A stretch of 64,000 nucleotides of DNA from Leptospira johnsonii (GCF_003112675.1 NZ_BFAY01000011.1:1116001-1180000); one strand, 5' to 3'. Counted from the stretch's first letter, positions 8,869 to 18,546 are shown. Notes: a model not told the origin generated them from the letters alone. Translations and numbers: made by a program.

Positions 8869-9268
8869 TCTCTATTTCCGGGAATAATGGTAATACGAAC
8901 AGTTTGCCTTGGTAAGCTTGCAAGGCTCCTAAAATTCCGTAACCTAATAATGAAAGCCATGCGACATAGCTGATAAAATCGGTAACTACAGGATTCGCAT
9001 GTATCCATTTTAAAATGGTGCTTAGGATTGGGAACTCTCTTAAGAACCAAACCACCAAGTATAAAAATACGAATCCTAGATTCAACTTGATCGCTTGGAG
9101 TGCGTGAAACTTACAAATTTCCTGTTTTTGTCTAAAAAACCAAGGGATGACCCATCCTAAAAAAGGAATATAAGAAATGGCGGCGAATAGATTGGGATAT
9201 TCTTCCCCCTCTAATAATCGTTTGGTCTCTTCCAGGAATTCCCGGGTGTTGAATCTCTGGTCGGACAT
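8822..9268 (-). CDS. DUF4870-like membrane protein
   Basis: The 148-residue protein has the DUF4870 (Tic20-like) pattern: a short cytoplasmic N-terminus, a first segment AISYIPFLGWVIPWFF, the signature KFHALQAIKLNLGF, and two further hydrophobic segments. Members are small integral membrane proteins of unknown role. The long 47-base overlap with the next gene suggests translational coupling. The start is an ATG at 9268, just downstream of two tRNA-Ser genes on the same strand. Confidence 0.7.
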   Translation of the reverse strand: MSDQRFNTREFLEETKRLLEGEEYPNLFAAISYIPFLGWVIPWFFRQKQEICKFHALQAIKLNLGFVFLYLVVWFLREFPILSTILKWIHANPVVTDFISYVAWLSLLGYGILGALQAYQGKLFVLPLFPEIENEVRKILSKIRGTKG

Positions 9269-9307
9269 CTTCTTATTTCCCGGGGTCAGGTGAGAGTTTG
9301 GAACTTT

Positions 9308-9396
<89 letters not shown>

Positions 9397-9411
9397 AGTG
9401 TAGTTCCTAAT

Positions 9412-9497
<86 letters not shown>

Positions 9498-9551
9498 GGT
9501 TAAGGATTACTTTACTGACAAGATGGGGGACCCTGTCAAGGTGATTTACCT

Positions 9552-10739
9552 ATGAGTACGGAAAAGAACCGTAGAGAAATTTCCGGATTGGTCGCGGAGA
9601 AATGGGCGAATCTCGGAACTAGTATTTCTCATGCGGAGAATAAAACCGTTTTTGTGAAAGGAGCTATTCCAGGAGAAACAGTTCGGATCAGAACTGATAA
9701 AGAAAATTCTAAACTAATTTGGGGCACTGTTATATCTGTGGAAAATGTTTCTCCGCTTAGGATTGTGTCCGATTGCTCCGCGTTTCCGGAATGTGGGGGC
9801 TGTTCTTACCGGCATATTCCGTATGAGGAAGAACTTCAGATCAAAAAGTCTCTTTTGTGGGATTCTTTTTTATATGTTTCCAGATTGGATCCTTCCCAAA
9901 TTCCTGAAATCGAAATTTTAAGCGGACCCTCAAACGGTTATAGGAACACCGCTCAGATCAAAATCGAATTCAAAAAAGGAAAAATAAACGCAGGATTTTA
10001 TAAGGAGAATTCCAACTCCTTGGTTTTATTCCCTAAAGAAGGTTGTAAACATCTTCCTTTTGAGATGAACGAATATATCCGGAAACATAAGGAGAACCGA
10101 AAATCTTTTTCTAAAAATTCGGATTGGAAACTTAGATATTCTTCCGGCGAAATTTTAGAATACGCTAAGAAAGAAGTTAAACTCGGTCCTTATCTTCCTG
10201 AAAAAATAGAATGGTCCATTCCTGCGGACGGATTTACCCAAGTGAATCGTTTCCTTTTGGAAGAATGGATGCTTAAGATCAGGTCTTGGGTCCCTAAAGA
10301 TTGCGGGCCCGTGTTAGAATTTTATTCAGGGGCTGGGCTTATCAGCTTGGCGATCGGTCATTTAGTGAGTCGTCTTTCCGGTTACGAGTTGTCCAATTCT
10401 TCCGTAAAGGCAGCAAAGAAAAACGCGAAGAATGTCGGGTACTCTCATCTAGAGTTCCATACATTAGATCTGAATTCTTCTTTGCCTACAAATTTGGGTT
10501 CATTCGGCGCAGAAGTTTGTATTTTAAATCCGCCTAGGGCCGGGGCTTCTTCTTCCTTATTAGATTTTTTAGATGGAGCCAAACCTTCTCGCGTTATCTA
10601 TTCTAGCTGTAATCCAAGCACCTTGGCGAGAGATCTTGGGATCTTAAAAAACTCAGGATATAAGCCAAAGGAGATCGTTCTTACAGATTTTTTTCCAAGA
10701 ACCAAACATTTCGAGGTTCTTGTACTGTTGGATCTTTGA
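9552..10739 (+). CDS. Class I SAM-dependent RNA (uracil-5-)-methyltransferase, RlmD/TrmA family
   Basis: The 395-residue protein has an N-terminal TRAM-like beta-barrel (about 10-65), four cysteines for a [4Fe-4S] cluster (C75, C81, C84, C165), the substrate loop GFTQVN (Q230, N232), SAM motif LEFYSGAGLISLAI, the ILNPPRAG motif and catalytic C353 in SSCNPSTLARDL. Together these define enzymes that methylate uracil C5 in 23S rRNA (RlmC/RlmD) or tRNA (TrmA). The TRAM domain and cluster favour rRNA, but the target base cannot be chosen from sequence alone. It begins 54 bases after a divergent tRNA. Confidence 0.9.
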   Translation: MSTEKNRREISGLVAEKWANLGTSISHAENKTVFVKGAIPGETVRIRTDKENSKLIWGTVISVENVSPLRIVSDCSAFPECGGCSYRHIPYEEELQIKKSLLWDSFLYVSRLDPSQIPEIEILSGPSNGYRNTAQIKIEFKKGKINAGFYKENSNSLVLFPKEGCKHLPFEMNEYIRKHKENRKSFSKNSDWKLRYSSGEILEYAKKEVKLGPYLPEKIEWSIPADGFTQVNRFLLEEWMLKIRSWVPKDCGPVLEFYSGAGLISLAIGHLVSRLSGYELSNSSVKAAKKNAKNVGYSHLEFHTLDLNSSLPTNLGSFGAEVCILNPPRAGASSSLLDFLDGAKPSRVIYSSCNPSTLARDLGILKNSGYKPKEIVLTDFFPRTKHFEVLVLLDL

Positions 10740-10810
10740 TTTTTTACTTTTAGAATTCTGATCCGAAATCGGAAAATGGTCCTTGGGGCCAGGACTCCGG
10801 AGAAAATCAA

Positions 10811-11812
10811 ATGCCGATCATAGATGAATACGAACTTCCTTCCAGAAAGTCCGATCCTGGATCTAAATTCGGCGAGGTCCTGCAAGGGATTTGGTTAGAA
10901 GATGAGATCTGTTTTGCTATCGCTGGAGGCGGTTGTAAGGCATTCTACGGTTTAGGTTTCGGACATGAGCTCAAAAACTGGGGACTAAAACTCAAACAGG
11001 TTTCGGGAGTTTCTGCCGGAGCTGCAATGGTTCTCTCTCTTGTATGTGAAACAGAAGAAGAGTCCGTTTCCTTTTTCGAAAGGATTGTCCGCAAGAATCC
11101 TCGTAATTTTTATTTTACTAATTTGTTTCGAGGAGAGAAGGCGTTTCCTCACGAGGATATGTATCGCCGGACGATACGCTTCGGTATGGATTTTGAAAAA
11201 ATTATCCGCTCCGGAGTAAAAGTTTTTATACACACAATCAAAGCATTTCCTAAGGACGATGCAAATAAGAACACATTCAGACTTGCAAGGCTGATCGCAG
11301 AAACAGGAAAAGCTTTCTTAGAGGACGAGAGAGACCGCAATAAGGGACTTTATACAGAAAGAACATTTCGTGTTTTAAGAAATTGGAATATGAGAGAAGT
11401 TCTTTTTACGGAAGCGGATTTTAGAAATCCTGCTGTGATCGAACAAATTATTATGAATTCTTCCTCAATTCCTCCGATCGTTTCTTTTCAGAACCATGGA
11501 AAAGAATACTATTTGGACGGCGGATTGACCAATAATCTGATGTTAGAAGCGTTCCCTCCCAATGCAAAAATAATAGGGATACATTACGAACCGACCACTA
11601 TCGTAGGTAAAGATCCTCGTCTATTGGACCGTTGTTTTTTAGTGACTCCTTCTAAACCTTTGCCTATCACTTCTTTCGATTATACGAATGCAAAAGGTGT
11701 AAGAGAGACTTACGAGTTAGGCAAGTCGGACGCTTTGAAAAATAAGGAAAGAATTCTGGAATACCTAAAAAAAGACTGGGTGAAAAAAGCGGAAAAGCTG
11801 CGTAAGAATTAA
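10811..11812 (+). CDS. Patatin-like phospholipase
   Basis: The catalytic dyad of patatins is present: S68 in the nucleophile elbow GVSAG (66-70) and D236 in YLDGGLTNN. The oxyanion hole is the GGGCKAFYG stretch at 39-47. Length is 333 residues with an insertion of about 100 residues between the Ser and Asp blocks. Patatins hydrolyse acyl ester bonds of phospholipids. There is no signal peptide, so a cytoplasmic or peripheral membrane location is likely. The GC-poor leader between the methyltransferase and this gene is 71 bases. Confidence 0.85.
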   Translation: MPIIDEYELPSRKSDPGSKFGEVLQGIWLEDEICFAIAGGGCKAFYGLGFGHELKNWGLKLKQVSGVSAGAAMVLSLVCETEEESVSFFERIVRKNPRNFYFTNLFRGEKAFPHEDMYRRTIRFGMDFEKIIRSGVKVFIHTIKAFPKDDANKNTFRLARLIAETGKAFLEDERDRNKGLYTERTFRVLRNWNMREVLFTEADFRNPAVIEQIIMNSSSIPPIVSFQNHGKEYYLDGGLTNNLMLEAFPPNAKIIGIHYEPTTIVGKDPRLLDRCFLVTPSKPLPITSFDYTNAKGVRETYELGKSDALKNKERILEYLKKDWVKKAEKLRKN

Positions 11813-11939
11813 GTTCGTTCCGAATTTTTTACAAATCGATCACTGGTCCGTTTTTTATTTCCTCATTATTTTTTTGACTACTTCCAAAAAGTGTCGAAGT
11901 TCCCGAATTCTTTTTAAATCATGATCTTCAGGTTGTACT

Positions 11940-12878
11940 GTGGATAAAACTCAAAACCCGATCATATCGGTATCTAATGTAACTAAAAAATTCAAAGATG
12001 TAACCGCCGTTAGCGATCTTTCTCTGGAAATTAAAAAGGGAGAGTTCGTAGGTTTGCTTGGGCCGAACGGAGCCGGTAAAACAACTCTGATCGAAATGTT
12101 GGAAGGTATCCAATTTCCTGATTCAGGAAAGATCCAAATTTTAGGCACAAGCTGGAAAGAGAGCGAAACATTCTTAAGAAGTAATATAGGTCTCGCTTTA
12201 CAAGAGACCAGATTTATGGATAGAGCCACAGTTTGGGAAACTCTGAAATTATTCGGTAGTTTCTACAAGGCTCCAGAATCTAGGCTTCATGAAATATTAA
12301 AACTCACAAGACTTACTGAAAAAAATAAATCCTTCGTAAATAGTTTGTCGGGAGGCCAAAGGCAAAGATTGGCTTTGGGAGTTTCTATCATGAACAAACC
12401 CGAAATCCTATTTTTGGATGAGCCAACTACAGGTTTAGATCCAGGAGCCAGAAGGGATATCTGGAAGATCTTAGAAGATCTGAGAGACTATGGAACCACA
12501 ATGATCCTTACAACTCATTATATGGAAGAAGCAGAAGTTCTCTGCGAAAGGATCATCGTAATGGATAAGGGCAAAATTTTAGACCAAGGGTCTTTGACTC
12601 ATCTTTTGGGAAAACTAGGCGGGGGAGAGATCGTTCGTTTCTCTTTGGAGAATGGAACGGATCCAAGCGGATATCTTCCCGAAAAGGGAAAGTTCAAATT
12701 CAGTTGGAATTCCGACACGAAAGAAGGAAGGATCAATGTGGAAAAAATTACGGATTATCTTCCTTCCATGTTGGATTCTTTTTCTAGAGCAGGGATCGTT
12801 TTAAAAGAACTGGAATGTCATAAAAAGACCTTGGACGACTTATTCCTTTCCATGACTGGAAGAGGGTTGGAAGAATGA
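11940..12878 (+). CDS. ABC transporter ATP-binding protein (ABC-2 exporter)
   Basis: All nucleotide-binding motifs are clear: Walker A GPNGAGKTT (41-49), signature LSGGQRQR (136-143), Walker B EILFLDEPTT (155-164) and the switch His in LTTHYMEEAE. A C-terminal extension of about 80 residues follows, as in DrrA/CcmA-type export ATPases. The start is a GTG at 11940. Its ATGA end overlaps the permease start (12875-12878), so the two form an exporter. The cargo (drug, lipid or polysaccharide) is unknown. Confidence 0.93.
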   Translation: MDKTQNPIISVSNVTKKFKDVTAVSDLSLEIKKGEFVGLLGPNGAGKTTLIEMLEGIQFPDSGKIQILGTSWKESETFLRSNIGLALQETRFMDRATVWETLKLFGSFYKAPESRLHEILKLTRLTEKNKSFVNSLSGGQRQRLALGVSIMNKPEILFLDEPTTGLDPGARRDIWKILEDLRDYGTTMILTTHYMEEAEVLCERIIVMDKGKILDQGSLTHLLGKLGGGEIVRFSLENGTDPSGYLPEKGKFKFSWNSDTKEGRINVEKITDYLPSMLDSFSRAGIVLKELECHKKTLDDLFLSMTGRGLEE

Positions 12879-13942
12879 AACAAATCTATTATCTAGTCAC
12901 GATTCAATTAAAAGAATTTTATAGAGAACCTGGAATCCTTTTCTGGGCATTCATATTTCCGATTGCGATCGCAGGCGTATTAGGACTTGCATTCACTTCT
13001 AAGGGAGTACCTCAGACAAGGGTTGCAGTCATTTCTTCTTCGCATAATGCGAGCGGCCTTTCTGCAAAGATCGAAAAAGCATTTTCTAATCCTTCCAGTG
13101 GGAATTCCAACGAATTAGGAGTGATCGTTCCTCAGGTACTTGCAGAAGAAGAAGCGATCAAGGCACTCAAAAGAGGAGAGATCAATCTTCTAGTAAAAGA
13201 AGATGAAAAAGGAAATTTAGAATTTTCCTTCGATCCGAATAATGCAAACGCTCAGAGAGATTACCTTCTGCTTTCCAATGCTCTTTTGACAATGGACGGA
13301 AAAGAACAAGGTAGTTCCAGTATCCGAAAATTGGATTCAAAAGGTACAAGATATATAGATTATCTGGTTCCTGGAATGCTCGCTATGGGAGTAATGAACT
13401 CCTGTCTTTGGGGGGTTGGTTGGAATCTGATCGAGATGAGAATGAAAAAACTTTTGAGAAGAATGTCTGCGACTCCTATGAATAAGTTGGCGTTCGTAAT
13501 GTCTTTCTTCTTCACTCGGATTTTTGTCACAACTGTAGAATCGATCATCTTCTTAACATTTACATTTACCGTTTTTGAAAATGCGTTTTTTGGATCTATT
13601 CCGGCGGCACTTTTGATCTTTCTAACCGGAAATTTCGTATTCGCATGTATCGGGATTTTTGTGGGATCCAGGGCACAAAGTGCTCAGGTAGGGAACGGAC
13701 TCGTGAACGCATTCACATTTCCGATGATGGTTCTTTCCGGGATCTTTTTTAGTTACAAAAACTTTCCGGACATCGTGCTTCCTTTTATAAAACATCTACC
13801 TTTGACCTTGGTGGCAGATTCTTTGAGAGCTGTATTTATAGAAGGAGCCGGGCTTGCGGAGATAGTCTATCCTTGCGTGTTTATGGTTGGGATCGGATTT
13901 TTTTTCTTGGGCGTTGGGCTTCGTATATTTCGCTGGTCTTAA
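12875..13942 (+). CDS. ABC-2 type transporter permease
   Basis: The 355-residue protein has one N-terminal membrane segment (about 22-40), a large extracytoplasmic loop of about 130 residues, and five further segments after residue 160, the layout of ABC-2 permeases (YhgE/DrrB class). PMMVLSGIFFSYKNFP is the typical conserved stretch in segment five. It overlaps the ATPase gene by four bases and must be its partner. pyrD follows after 24 bases, which may reflect a shared transcript without shared function. Confidence 0.9.
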   Translation: MKQIYYLVTIQLKEFYREPGILFWAFIFPIAIAGVLGLAFTSKGVPQTRVAVISSSHNASGLSAKIEKAFSNPSSGNSNELGVIVPQVLAEEEAIKALKRGEINLLVKEDEKGNLEFSFDPNNANAQRDYLLLSNALLTMDGKEQGSSSIRKLDSKGTRYIDYLVPGMLAMGVMNSCLWGVGWNLIEMRMKKLLRRMSATPMNKLAFVMSFFFTRIFVTTVESIIFLTFTFTVFENAFFGSIPAALLIFLTGNFVFACIGIFVGSRAQSAQVGNGLVNAFTFPMMVLSGIFFSYKNFPDIVLPFIKHLPLTLVADSLRAVFIEGAGLAEIVYPCVFMVGIGFFFLGVGLRIFRWS

Positions 13943-13966
13943 CACTTCTATCCTTAAGGAGACCGA

Positions 13967-15064
13967 ATGAATTCTGAATGGAAACAATGGGTTTATGAAA
14001 AAACCGCAAAGCCTTTCTTCTTAAGCATTCATCCGGAATCCGCTCACTACCTGGCCCAAAACCTACTCGGGCTTTCTAAAAAACTTCCGTTTGTGTTTCC
14101 TGTTTTGGAATCGCTTATGACCTATTCCAGCGATCGTTTGAAAACAAATGTCGCCGGAATCGAATTCGCAAATCCAGTCGGACTAGGCGCCGGTTTTGAT
14201 AAGACGGGAGAATTATATCCGTTTCTTTCTAGATTAGGTTTCGGTTCGATTGAGATCGGAACGATCACTGGCCAAGCCCAACCTGGAAATCCAAAGCCTC
14301 GGATTTTCAGATACGCTGAAGACGAAGCATTGATCAATCGAATGGGATTCAATAATCCTGGAGCAGATATCGCAGAAGAAACGATCCGAAAGCAGAAAAA
14401 AAACTGTGTAAGAGGGATCAATGTAGGCAAAACAAAAATTGTCTCGGAAGAAAATGCAGTAGATGATTATGTATATTCTCTAAAAAAACTTACGCCATAT
14501 GCAGACTATGCAGTGATCAATATTTCTTCTCCGAATACTCCTGGGCTTCGTAATTTCCAAAAGAAGGAAAACTTTACCAAATTGATGGAAGGTATCCGAA
14601 GCGGTTTAGGTGGAAAATTTTCCATTCCTACTTTTGTAAAATTCGCTCCGGACATGGAAAAAGAAGAATTGAAGGGTTTGTTGGAACTCCTACCGGATTC
14701 TAAATTATCAGGTGTTATTCTTACTAACACTACTATAGACAAATCGGTCTTATCCAGATATCCAAACGTAGAAAAAGAAGGCGGAGTTTCCGGAAAACCG
14801 CTTCGTCAAAGATCCACGGAGTTTGTTAGATATGCTTACTCCATCTTGAAAGGAAGTCTTCCTATCATAGGAGTCGGCGGGATCAACTCAGGAGAAGCTG
14901 CCTTAGAAAAAATTTTAGCAGGTGCAGACCTAGTCCAATTATACACGGGTTACGTATACAACGGACCGTTCTTGCCTGTGAGAATATTAGAATATTTAGA
15001 TGAAGTTATAAAGAAAACAGGAGCGAGATCGATTGGTGAGTTAGTAGGTAAGAATAAGATCTAA
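13967..15064 (+). CDS. pyrD: Dihydroorotate dehydrogenase (quinone), class 2
   Basis: PyrD oxidises dihydroorotate to orotate in pyrimidine synthesis and passes electrons to the quinone pool. The N-terminal 60 residues form the membrane-associating helical extension of class 2 enzymes. The FMN-binding and catalytic blocks are visible: NPVGLGAGFDKTGE, the catalytic-Ser region NISSPNTPGLR, GVILTNTT and GVGGINSGEAALEKI. The length of 365 residues fits. It sits between the ABC permease and a convergent hypothetical gene ending at 15068. Confidence 0.96.
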   Translation: MNSEWKQWVYEKTAKPFFLSIHPESAHYLAQNLLGLSKKLPFVFPVLESLMTYSSDRLKTNVAGIEFANPVGLGAGFDKTGELYPFLSRLGFGSIEIGTITGQAQPGNPKPRIFRYAEDEALINRMGFNNPGADIAEETIRKQKKNCVRGINVGKTKIVSEENAVDDYVYSLKKLTPYADYAVINISSPNTPGLRNFQKKENFTKLMEGIRSGLGGKFSIPTFVKFAPDMEKEELKGLLELLPDSKLSGVILTNTTIDKSVLSRYPNVEKEGGVSGKPLRQRSTEFVRYAYSILKGSLPIIGVGGINSGEAALEKILAGADLVQLYTGYVYNGPFLPVRILEYLDEVIKKTGARSIGELVGKNKI

Positions 15065-15067
15065 ATC

Positions 15068-15739
15068 TTATTCTTCTGCCACTTTACATTTTCCTTTTTC
15101 GTCCCATTCTGCTTTCCAGATGGCGGAGTTTTGCTCCTTCACCAAACGAATTACTATATCGGAACAAACTGTTTTAGAACCGTTTTCTGAAACTTCGAAA
15201 TCTCCTTCGTATCTGAACCAAAATTGTTCTTTGTTAGGAGTAAGATTCTGTCCAAATTCAGGTTCTGTTAAACGAATTGAATCTACCGATTTGGACTTTC
15301 CCTTCTCTTCTAAGATCGCCTCTTCTACTATTTGATAGACTTCGTCCTTTGTAGGAGGTTCTTTTCCTGGTTCGGTGACAACTACGGATCTTGCCATTCC
15401 GATATCAGAGAAGATCCAACCTTTTTCTCTTACGAATTGATAGATCACTCCAACCGGGGTTTTGGTTGTCTGGCCTTCTTTCTTTCGGCTAGTAACGAAG
15501 AAGGAAAATTTATATCTTAGATCAGCTGGTGCATTCTCTTCCGGAGATTCTTTCTCGATAAGCTTAGGTTTTCCTGCGGCTTGGACGGAAAGTATTCTGT
15601 CTCCTGGGAATTTTTTGGTCCATTGATTTTGTAATTCTTTTTTAGCCTTTTCCTCATCAGGAGTTCCTGCAATTTGTGAAGAAAGGTTTGTGGCGAAGGA
15701 TATTAATAGGACCACCCCGATAATATACATCCTTGACAT
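15068..15739 (-). CDS. Hypothetical secreted protein
   Basis: The 223-residue protein starts with a signal peptide (hydrophobic residues about 5-17, then SSQIAG). The mature part is charged and contains blocks such as KTPVGVIYQFVREKGWIFSDIGMA and FWFRYEGDFEV that suggest a beta-rich, possibly NTF2-like fold, but no family is recognised. It is probably periplasmic. The ATG start gives a complete signal sequence. It is divergent from the SixA-like gene and converges on pyrD with three bases between stops. Confidence 0.6.
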   Translation of the reverse strand: MSRMYIIGVVLLISFATNLSSQIAGTPDEEKAKKELQNQWTKKFPGDRILSVQAAGKPKLIEKESPEENAPADLRYKFSFFVTSRKKEGQTTKTPVGVIYQFVREKGWIFSDIGMARSVVVTEPGKEPPTKDEVYQIVEEAILEEKGKSKSVDSIRLTEPEFGQNLTPNKEQFWFRYEGDFEVSENGSKTVCSDIVIRLVKEQNSAIWKAEWDEKGKCKVAEE

Positions 15740-15819
15740 AGCTCATGAGTTTTATCGTCAGGAAAGATCCTTGTCAATGAAATTCCAGATTCGAAGTTTT
15801 ATCGAGGAGGGAGAGGGTT

Positions 15820-16314
15820 TTGAAAGAGATTCATCTCATAAGACATTCTAAATCCGATTGGAGCGACACTCATTTAAAGGATAAGGAACGTCCTTTGTCT
15901 AAGAGAGGTCGTAAAAACGCGCGCTTTTTAGGAAAGTATGTGAAGAAGGTTTCCTTTGTTGCAGATGTCGCCCTTGTTTCGCCATCGATCCGAACTTCAG
16001 AAACTTGGAAGATATTACAAAGTTTTCAGAATATTACAAAAGACACTAAAATTATAAGTGAAATATATGAAGCGGAATATTCCGACTTACTTGGGATCTT
16101 AAGAAGTCTATCTTCTAAAATTAATAGTGTAGTTTTGGTCGGTCACAATCCGGGAATGGAAGACTTGGCAAATTATTTATTATTAAGAAATAATTCGGAT
16201 TCTCTTTTCGAGAAATTTCCCACTTCTTCCTTTATAAGCTTGGTGACAGAGCAAAAGGATTGGGCGGATCTTGGAAGGCAAAGTTGTAGACTTAAAAGGT
16301 TTTGGGTCCCATGA
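15820..16314 (+). CDS. SixA-like histidine phosphatase
   Basis: The catalytic His lies in HLIRHSKSDW near the N-terminus (RHS in place of the usual RHG) and the second His in VVLVGHNPGMEDL. This, plus the KDKERPLSKRGRKNA stretch, matches SixA/PhoE-type small histidine phosphatases. SixA removes phosphate from histidine phosphotransfer domains; the substrate here is unknown. The start is a TTG at 15820 preceded by GAGGAGGGAGAG. The stop overlaps the hpt start in ATGA, so the genes are translationally coupled. Confidence 0.85.
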   Translation: MKEIHLIRHSKSDWSDTHLKDKERPLSKRGRKNARFLGKYVKKVSFVADVALVSPSIRTSETWKILQSFQNITKDTKIISEIYEAEYSDLLGILRSLSSKINSVVLVGHNPGMEDLANYLLLRNNSDSLFEKFPTSSFISLVTEQKDWADLGRQSCRLKRFWVP

Positions 16315-16856
16315 AAAATAATACTTCAAATTTTAATAATATACCTTTCCCGACCTTGTTTAACGAGGAGATGATCTTATCTCGGGTCAAAGAATTAGGT
16401 TTGCAGATAGCGAATGATTACCAGGGCAAAAATCCTGTTTTTGTATGCATTCTAAGAGGTGGTGTTTACTTTTTCTCCGATCTTACCAAAGCAGTTCCTA
16501 TCCCGATAGAATTGGATTTTATTCAGGCAAAATCATATATTGGAACTGAATCTTCCGGAAACGTAGAACTGATCAAGGATTTGGATTCAGAAATTGCAGG
16601 AAGAGATGTTTTAATTGTAGAAGATATCATAGATACCGGCCGTACCCTGAAATTTTTGATCGCTCATATTCTTTCCAAAAAACCCAAATCTCTCGAAATT
16701 GCTTCTTTATTATTTAAAGAAGGTGGGGAGGCTGTCGGGTACCCAATCAAATATGTGGGTTGGAATATAGGAAAAGAATTCGTGATCGGATATGGCTTGG
16801 ACTATGACGGTAAATTCAGAAATCTACCTGGAGTGTTCCTCTACTCGGAAGAATGA
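16311..16856 (+). CDS. hpt: Hypoxanthine(-guanine) phosphoribosyltransferase
   Basis: The enzyme salvages hypoxanthine or guanine with PRPP. The PRPP loop VLIVEDIIDTGRT and the early FVCILRGGVYFF block are diagnostic, and DFIQAKSY provides the flexible loop. About 181 residues is the normal length. The frame is open three codons further to a TTG at 16302, but ATG 16311 overlaps the upstream stop as ATGA and AAAAGG lies ahead, so it is preferred. It overlaps the convergent membrane-protein gene by 16 bases. Confidence 0.92.
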   Translation: MKNNTSNFNNIPFPTLFNEEMILSRVKELGLQIANDYQGKNPVFVCILRGGVYFFSDLTKAVPIPIELDFIQAKSYIGTESSGNVELIKDLDSEIAGRDVLIVEDIIDTGRTLKFLIAHILSKKPKSLEIASLLFKEGGEAVGYPIKYVGWNIGKEFVIGYGLDYDGKFRNLPGVFLYSEE

Positions 16857-17455
16857 GTAGTATCTTCTGGTTTTTTGATCAAAGTTTTTAATCCAGTGAT
16901 AGAGGTTTCCAGATCCTGTATCTTAGATAAAAACTTCTCCCCATCTACAAAACTTTTACCTTCAGTCTTACTAAGTTCGGAATAGATCTCTGCGCTTAGA
17001 TTATGATAGGCCTTTTGTAAACTGATAAAAGAAGATTCTAAATGTCTGGGAGAGAGCGCCTTCTTCTTGATCCTATATTTACTGAATAGTGAAAATCCGG
17101 ACTTAACTACTACAAAAAAGTAAGCGGGAAGAAGAAGGGTGAGTGCAGTCTTTGTGACTGAAAAAATTTCCCATGATTCGGAAATCGTATGACTTAAAAA
17201 GGATCTAAGTCCTGAGATAAAAACCACAGAAATCGTATAGTTCACTCTAGGCGTAGAAGGAGATAAAGTATTGATAACGTATAATAAAGGCAGAGAAAGT
17301 ATCAAAACCAAAACCAAATCGATAGGAAAGAGATTTGAAATCAAATCCAGAAAATGAACGATGGCCTTATAGGTTCTCACCAGGTCGTCCACGGATTGGT
17401 TTAACCTGTCAAAGTCCGCCTTTAGATTGGAGAAAAACTGGGTGATCTGGTTCAT
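16841..17455 (-). CDS. Hypothetical membrane protein
   Basis: The 204-residue protein has an N-terminal amphipathic region (about 1-35) and three hydrophobic segments (roughly 38-62, 70-88, 105-122) followed by a cytoplasmic, helical C-terminal tail with a possible coiled coil (LSKIQDLETSITGLKTLIK). No family is recognised. Its ATG at 17455 lies inside the N-terminal region of the longest version of the divergent gene, so the two starts are very close or overlap. Confidence 0.6.
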   Translation of the reverse strand: MNQITQFFSNLKADFDRLNQSVDDLVRTYKAIVHFLDLISNLFPIDLVLVLILSLPLLYVINTLSPSTPRVNYTISVVFISGLRSFLSHTISESWEIFSVTKTALTLLLPAYFFVVVKSGFSLFSKYRIKKKALSPRHLESSFISLQKAYHNLSAEIYSELSKTEGKSFVDGEKFLSKIQDLETSITGLKTLIKKPEDTTHSSE

Positions 17456-18542
17456 TAATTTGCTCCCTAGAATTCCAGGATGGGAAAAGAGAACAGCCCT
17501 GTCTCAAAAGCTGCAAGAACTTTCCTTAACCAAAAAGCTCTTCCTGGTATATTCCATTTTTGCGTTATATTTTTTATTCTATCACGAGGCACATCTTCCA
17601 TTGCTCTGGATGGTTGGTCTGGCTTTGATCGGTTATCTCGTATCCGGTATTCTTTTTTGGGGGATCGTATTCGCATTCCGAAAATTAGAAACTAAGATCG
17701 TTTTACCCGCGATTTTTGCGGAAGTAGGGATCGAAAGACCCACAATCAAGTTGGTTCCTTGGGTAGAAGTTTCATTCTTCTCTTTTTCCGTCTTGGCATG
17801 TGTGCTCACCGGATTTTTTGAAAATAGATCTGGGATCCTTTTCTTTATTGTGTATGTGGTCGGCGTTTTATCAGCAAGACTGATAGACAATAAAACATAT
17901 TATAAAATTGGATTATTGGGGCTGGCGATATTAGCTGCCGGTTTGGTCAGTTTTAAAAGTCTGCAGAAGGCTGAGATATTCGTGGCTTATTCCATGTTCA
18001 AACCTGATTTTGAACAAAAGGATTTGACTCGTTGGAATTACAACGAAGAGAATCGAACCTTACATAACGAAGATCTAAAATTGAGTATCCTTCTACCGGA
18101 AGAGTTTTATTTTCATAATCCCCAAAACTTGAATTTAGAAGATAAAACCGGGATCGGACAAATAGCTGGTATTATCTCCACTAGCGATTCGGATCCGAAT
18201 CGTTATCCAGCCGTAAGGATCTTTTTTATTCCATTCAGATTCGATGACGAATCGGAGCTGCTTTCCCAATTCAAAAAGTTTTTGGATCTCCAACTGCAAA
18301 GAGGAGATATCCAAGAATTGAACGAATTAGAAAGAGAAGTTTTCGAAGACAGATACTACGGAACTTTTTGGACATTTTACGATGTCCTCAGACCAAGATA
18401 TGCGAAAACAGGAATGTTCTTCTTAGCGAAACATAAACAACCTTATAGTTTGGTCTTTATCATAGACGAAAGCTTGATCAAAGGAAGAAGGCACGAAGAA
18501 TCCGTCGAAAAGATCCTGACAAGCGTAAAGATAGAAGAATAG
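17427..18542 (+). CDS. Membrane-anchored protein with soluble C-terminal domain
   Basis: The 371-residue protein has about five hydrophobic segments in residues 35-180, then a soluble domain of about 180 residues (YNEENRTLHN to the end) with alternating strands and helices, reminiscent of PsbP-like lipoprotein domains; that resemblance is weak. The farthest start is a TTG at 17427, which overlaps the divergent gene by 29 bases; a TTG at 17460 would avoid overlap and loses only 11 residues. Neither has a good ribosome-binding site, so the start is uncertain. Function unknown. Confidence 0.6.
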   Translation: MEKNWVIWFINLLPRIPGWEKRTALSQKLQELSLTKKLFLVYSIFALYFLFYHEAHLPLLWMVGLALIGYLVSGILFWGIVFAFRKLETKIVLPAIFAEVGIERPTIKLVPWVEVSFFSFSVLACVLTGFFENRSGILFFIVYVVGVLSARLIDNKTYYKIGLLGLAILAAGLVSFKSLQKAEIFVAYSMFKPDFEQKDLTRWNYNEENRTLHNEDLKLSILLPEEFYFHNPQNLNLEDKTGIGQIAGIISTSDSDPNRYPAVRIFFIPFRFDDESELLSQFKKFLDLQLQRGDIQELNELEREVFEDRYYGTFWTFYDVLRPRYAKTGMFFLAKHKQPYSLVFIIDESLIKGRRHEESVEKILTSVKIEE

Positions 18543-18546
18543 GATC

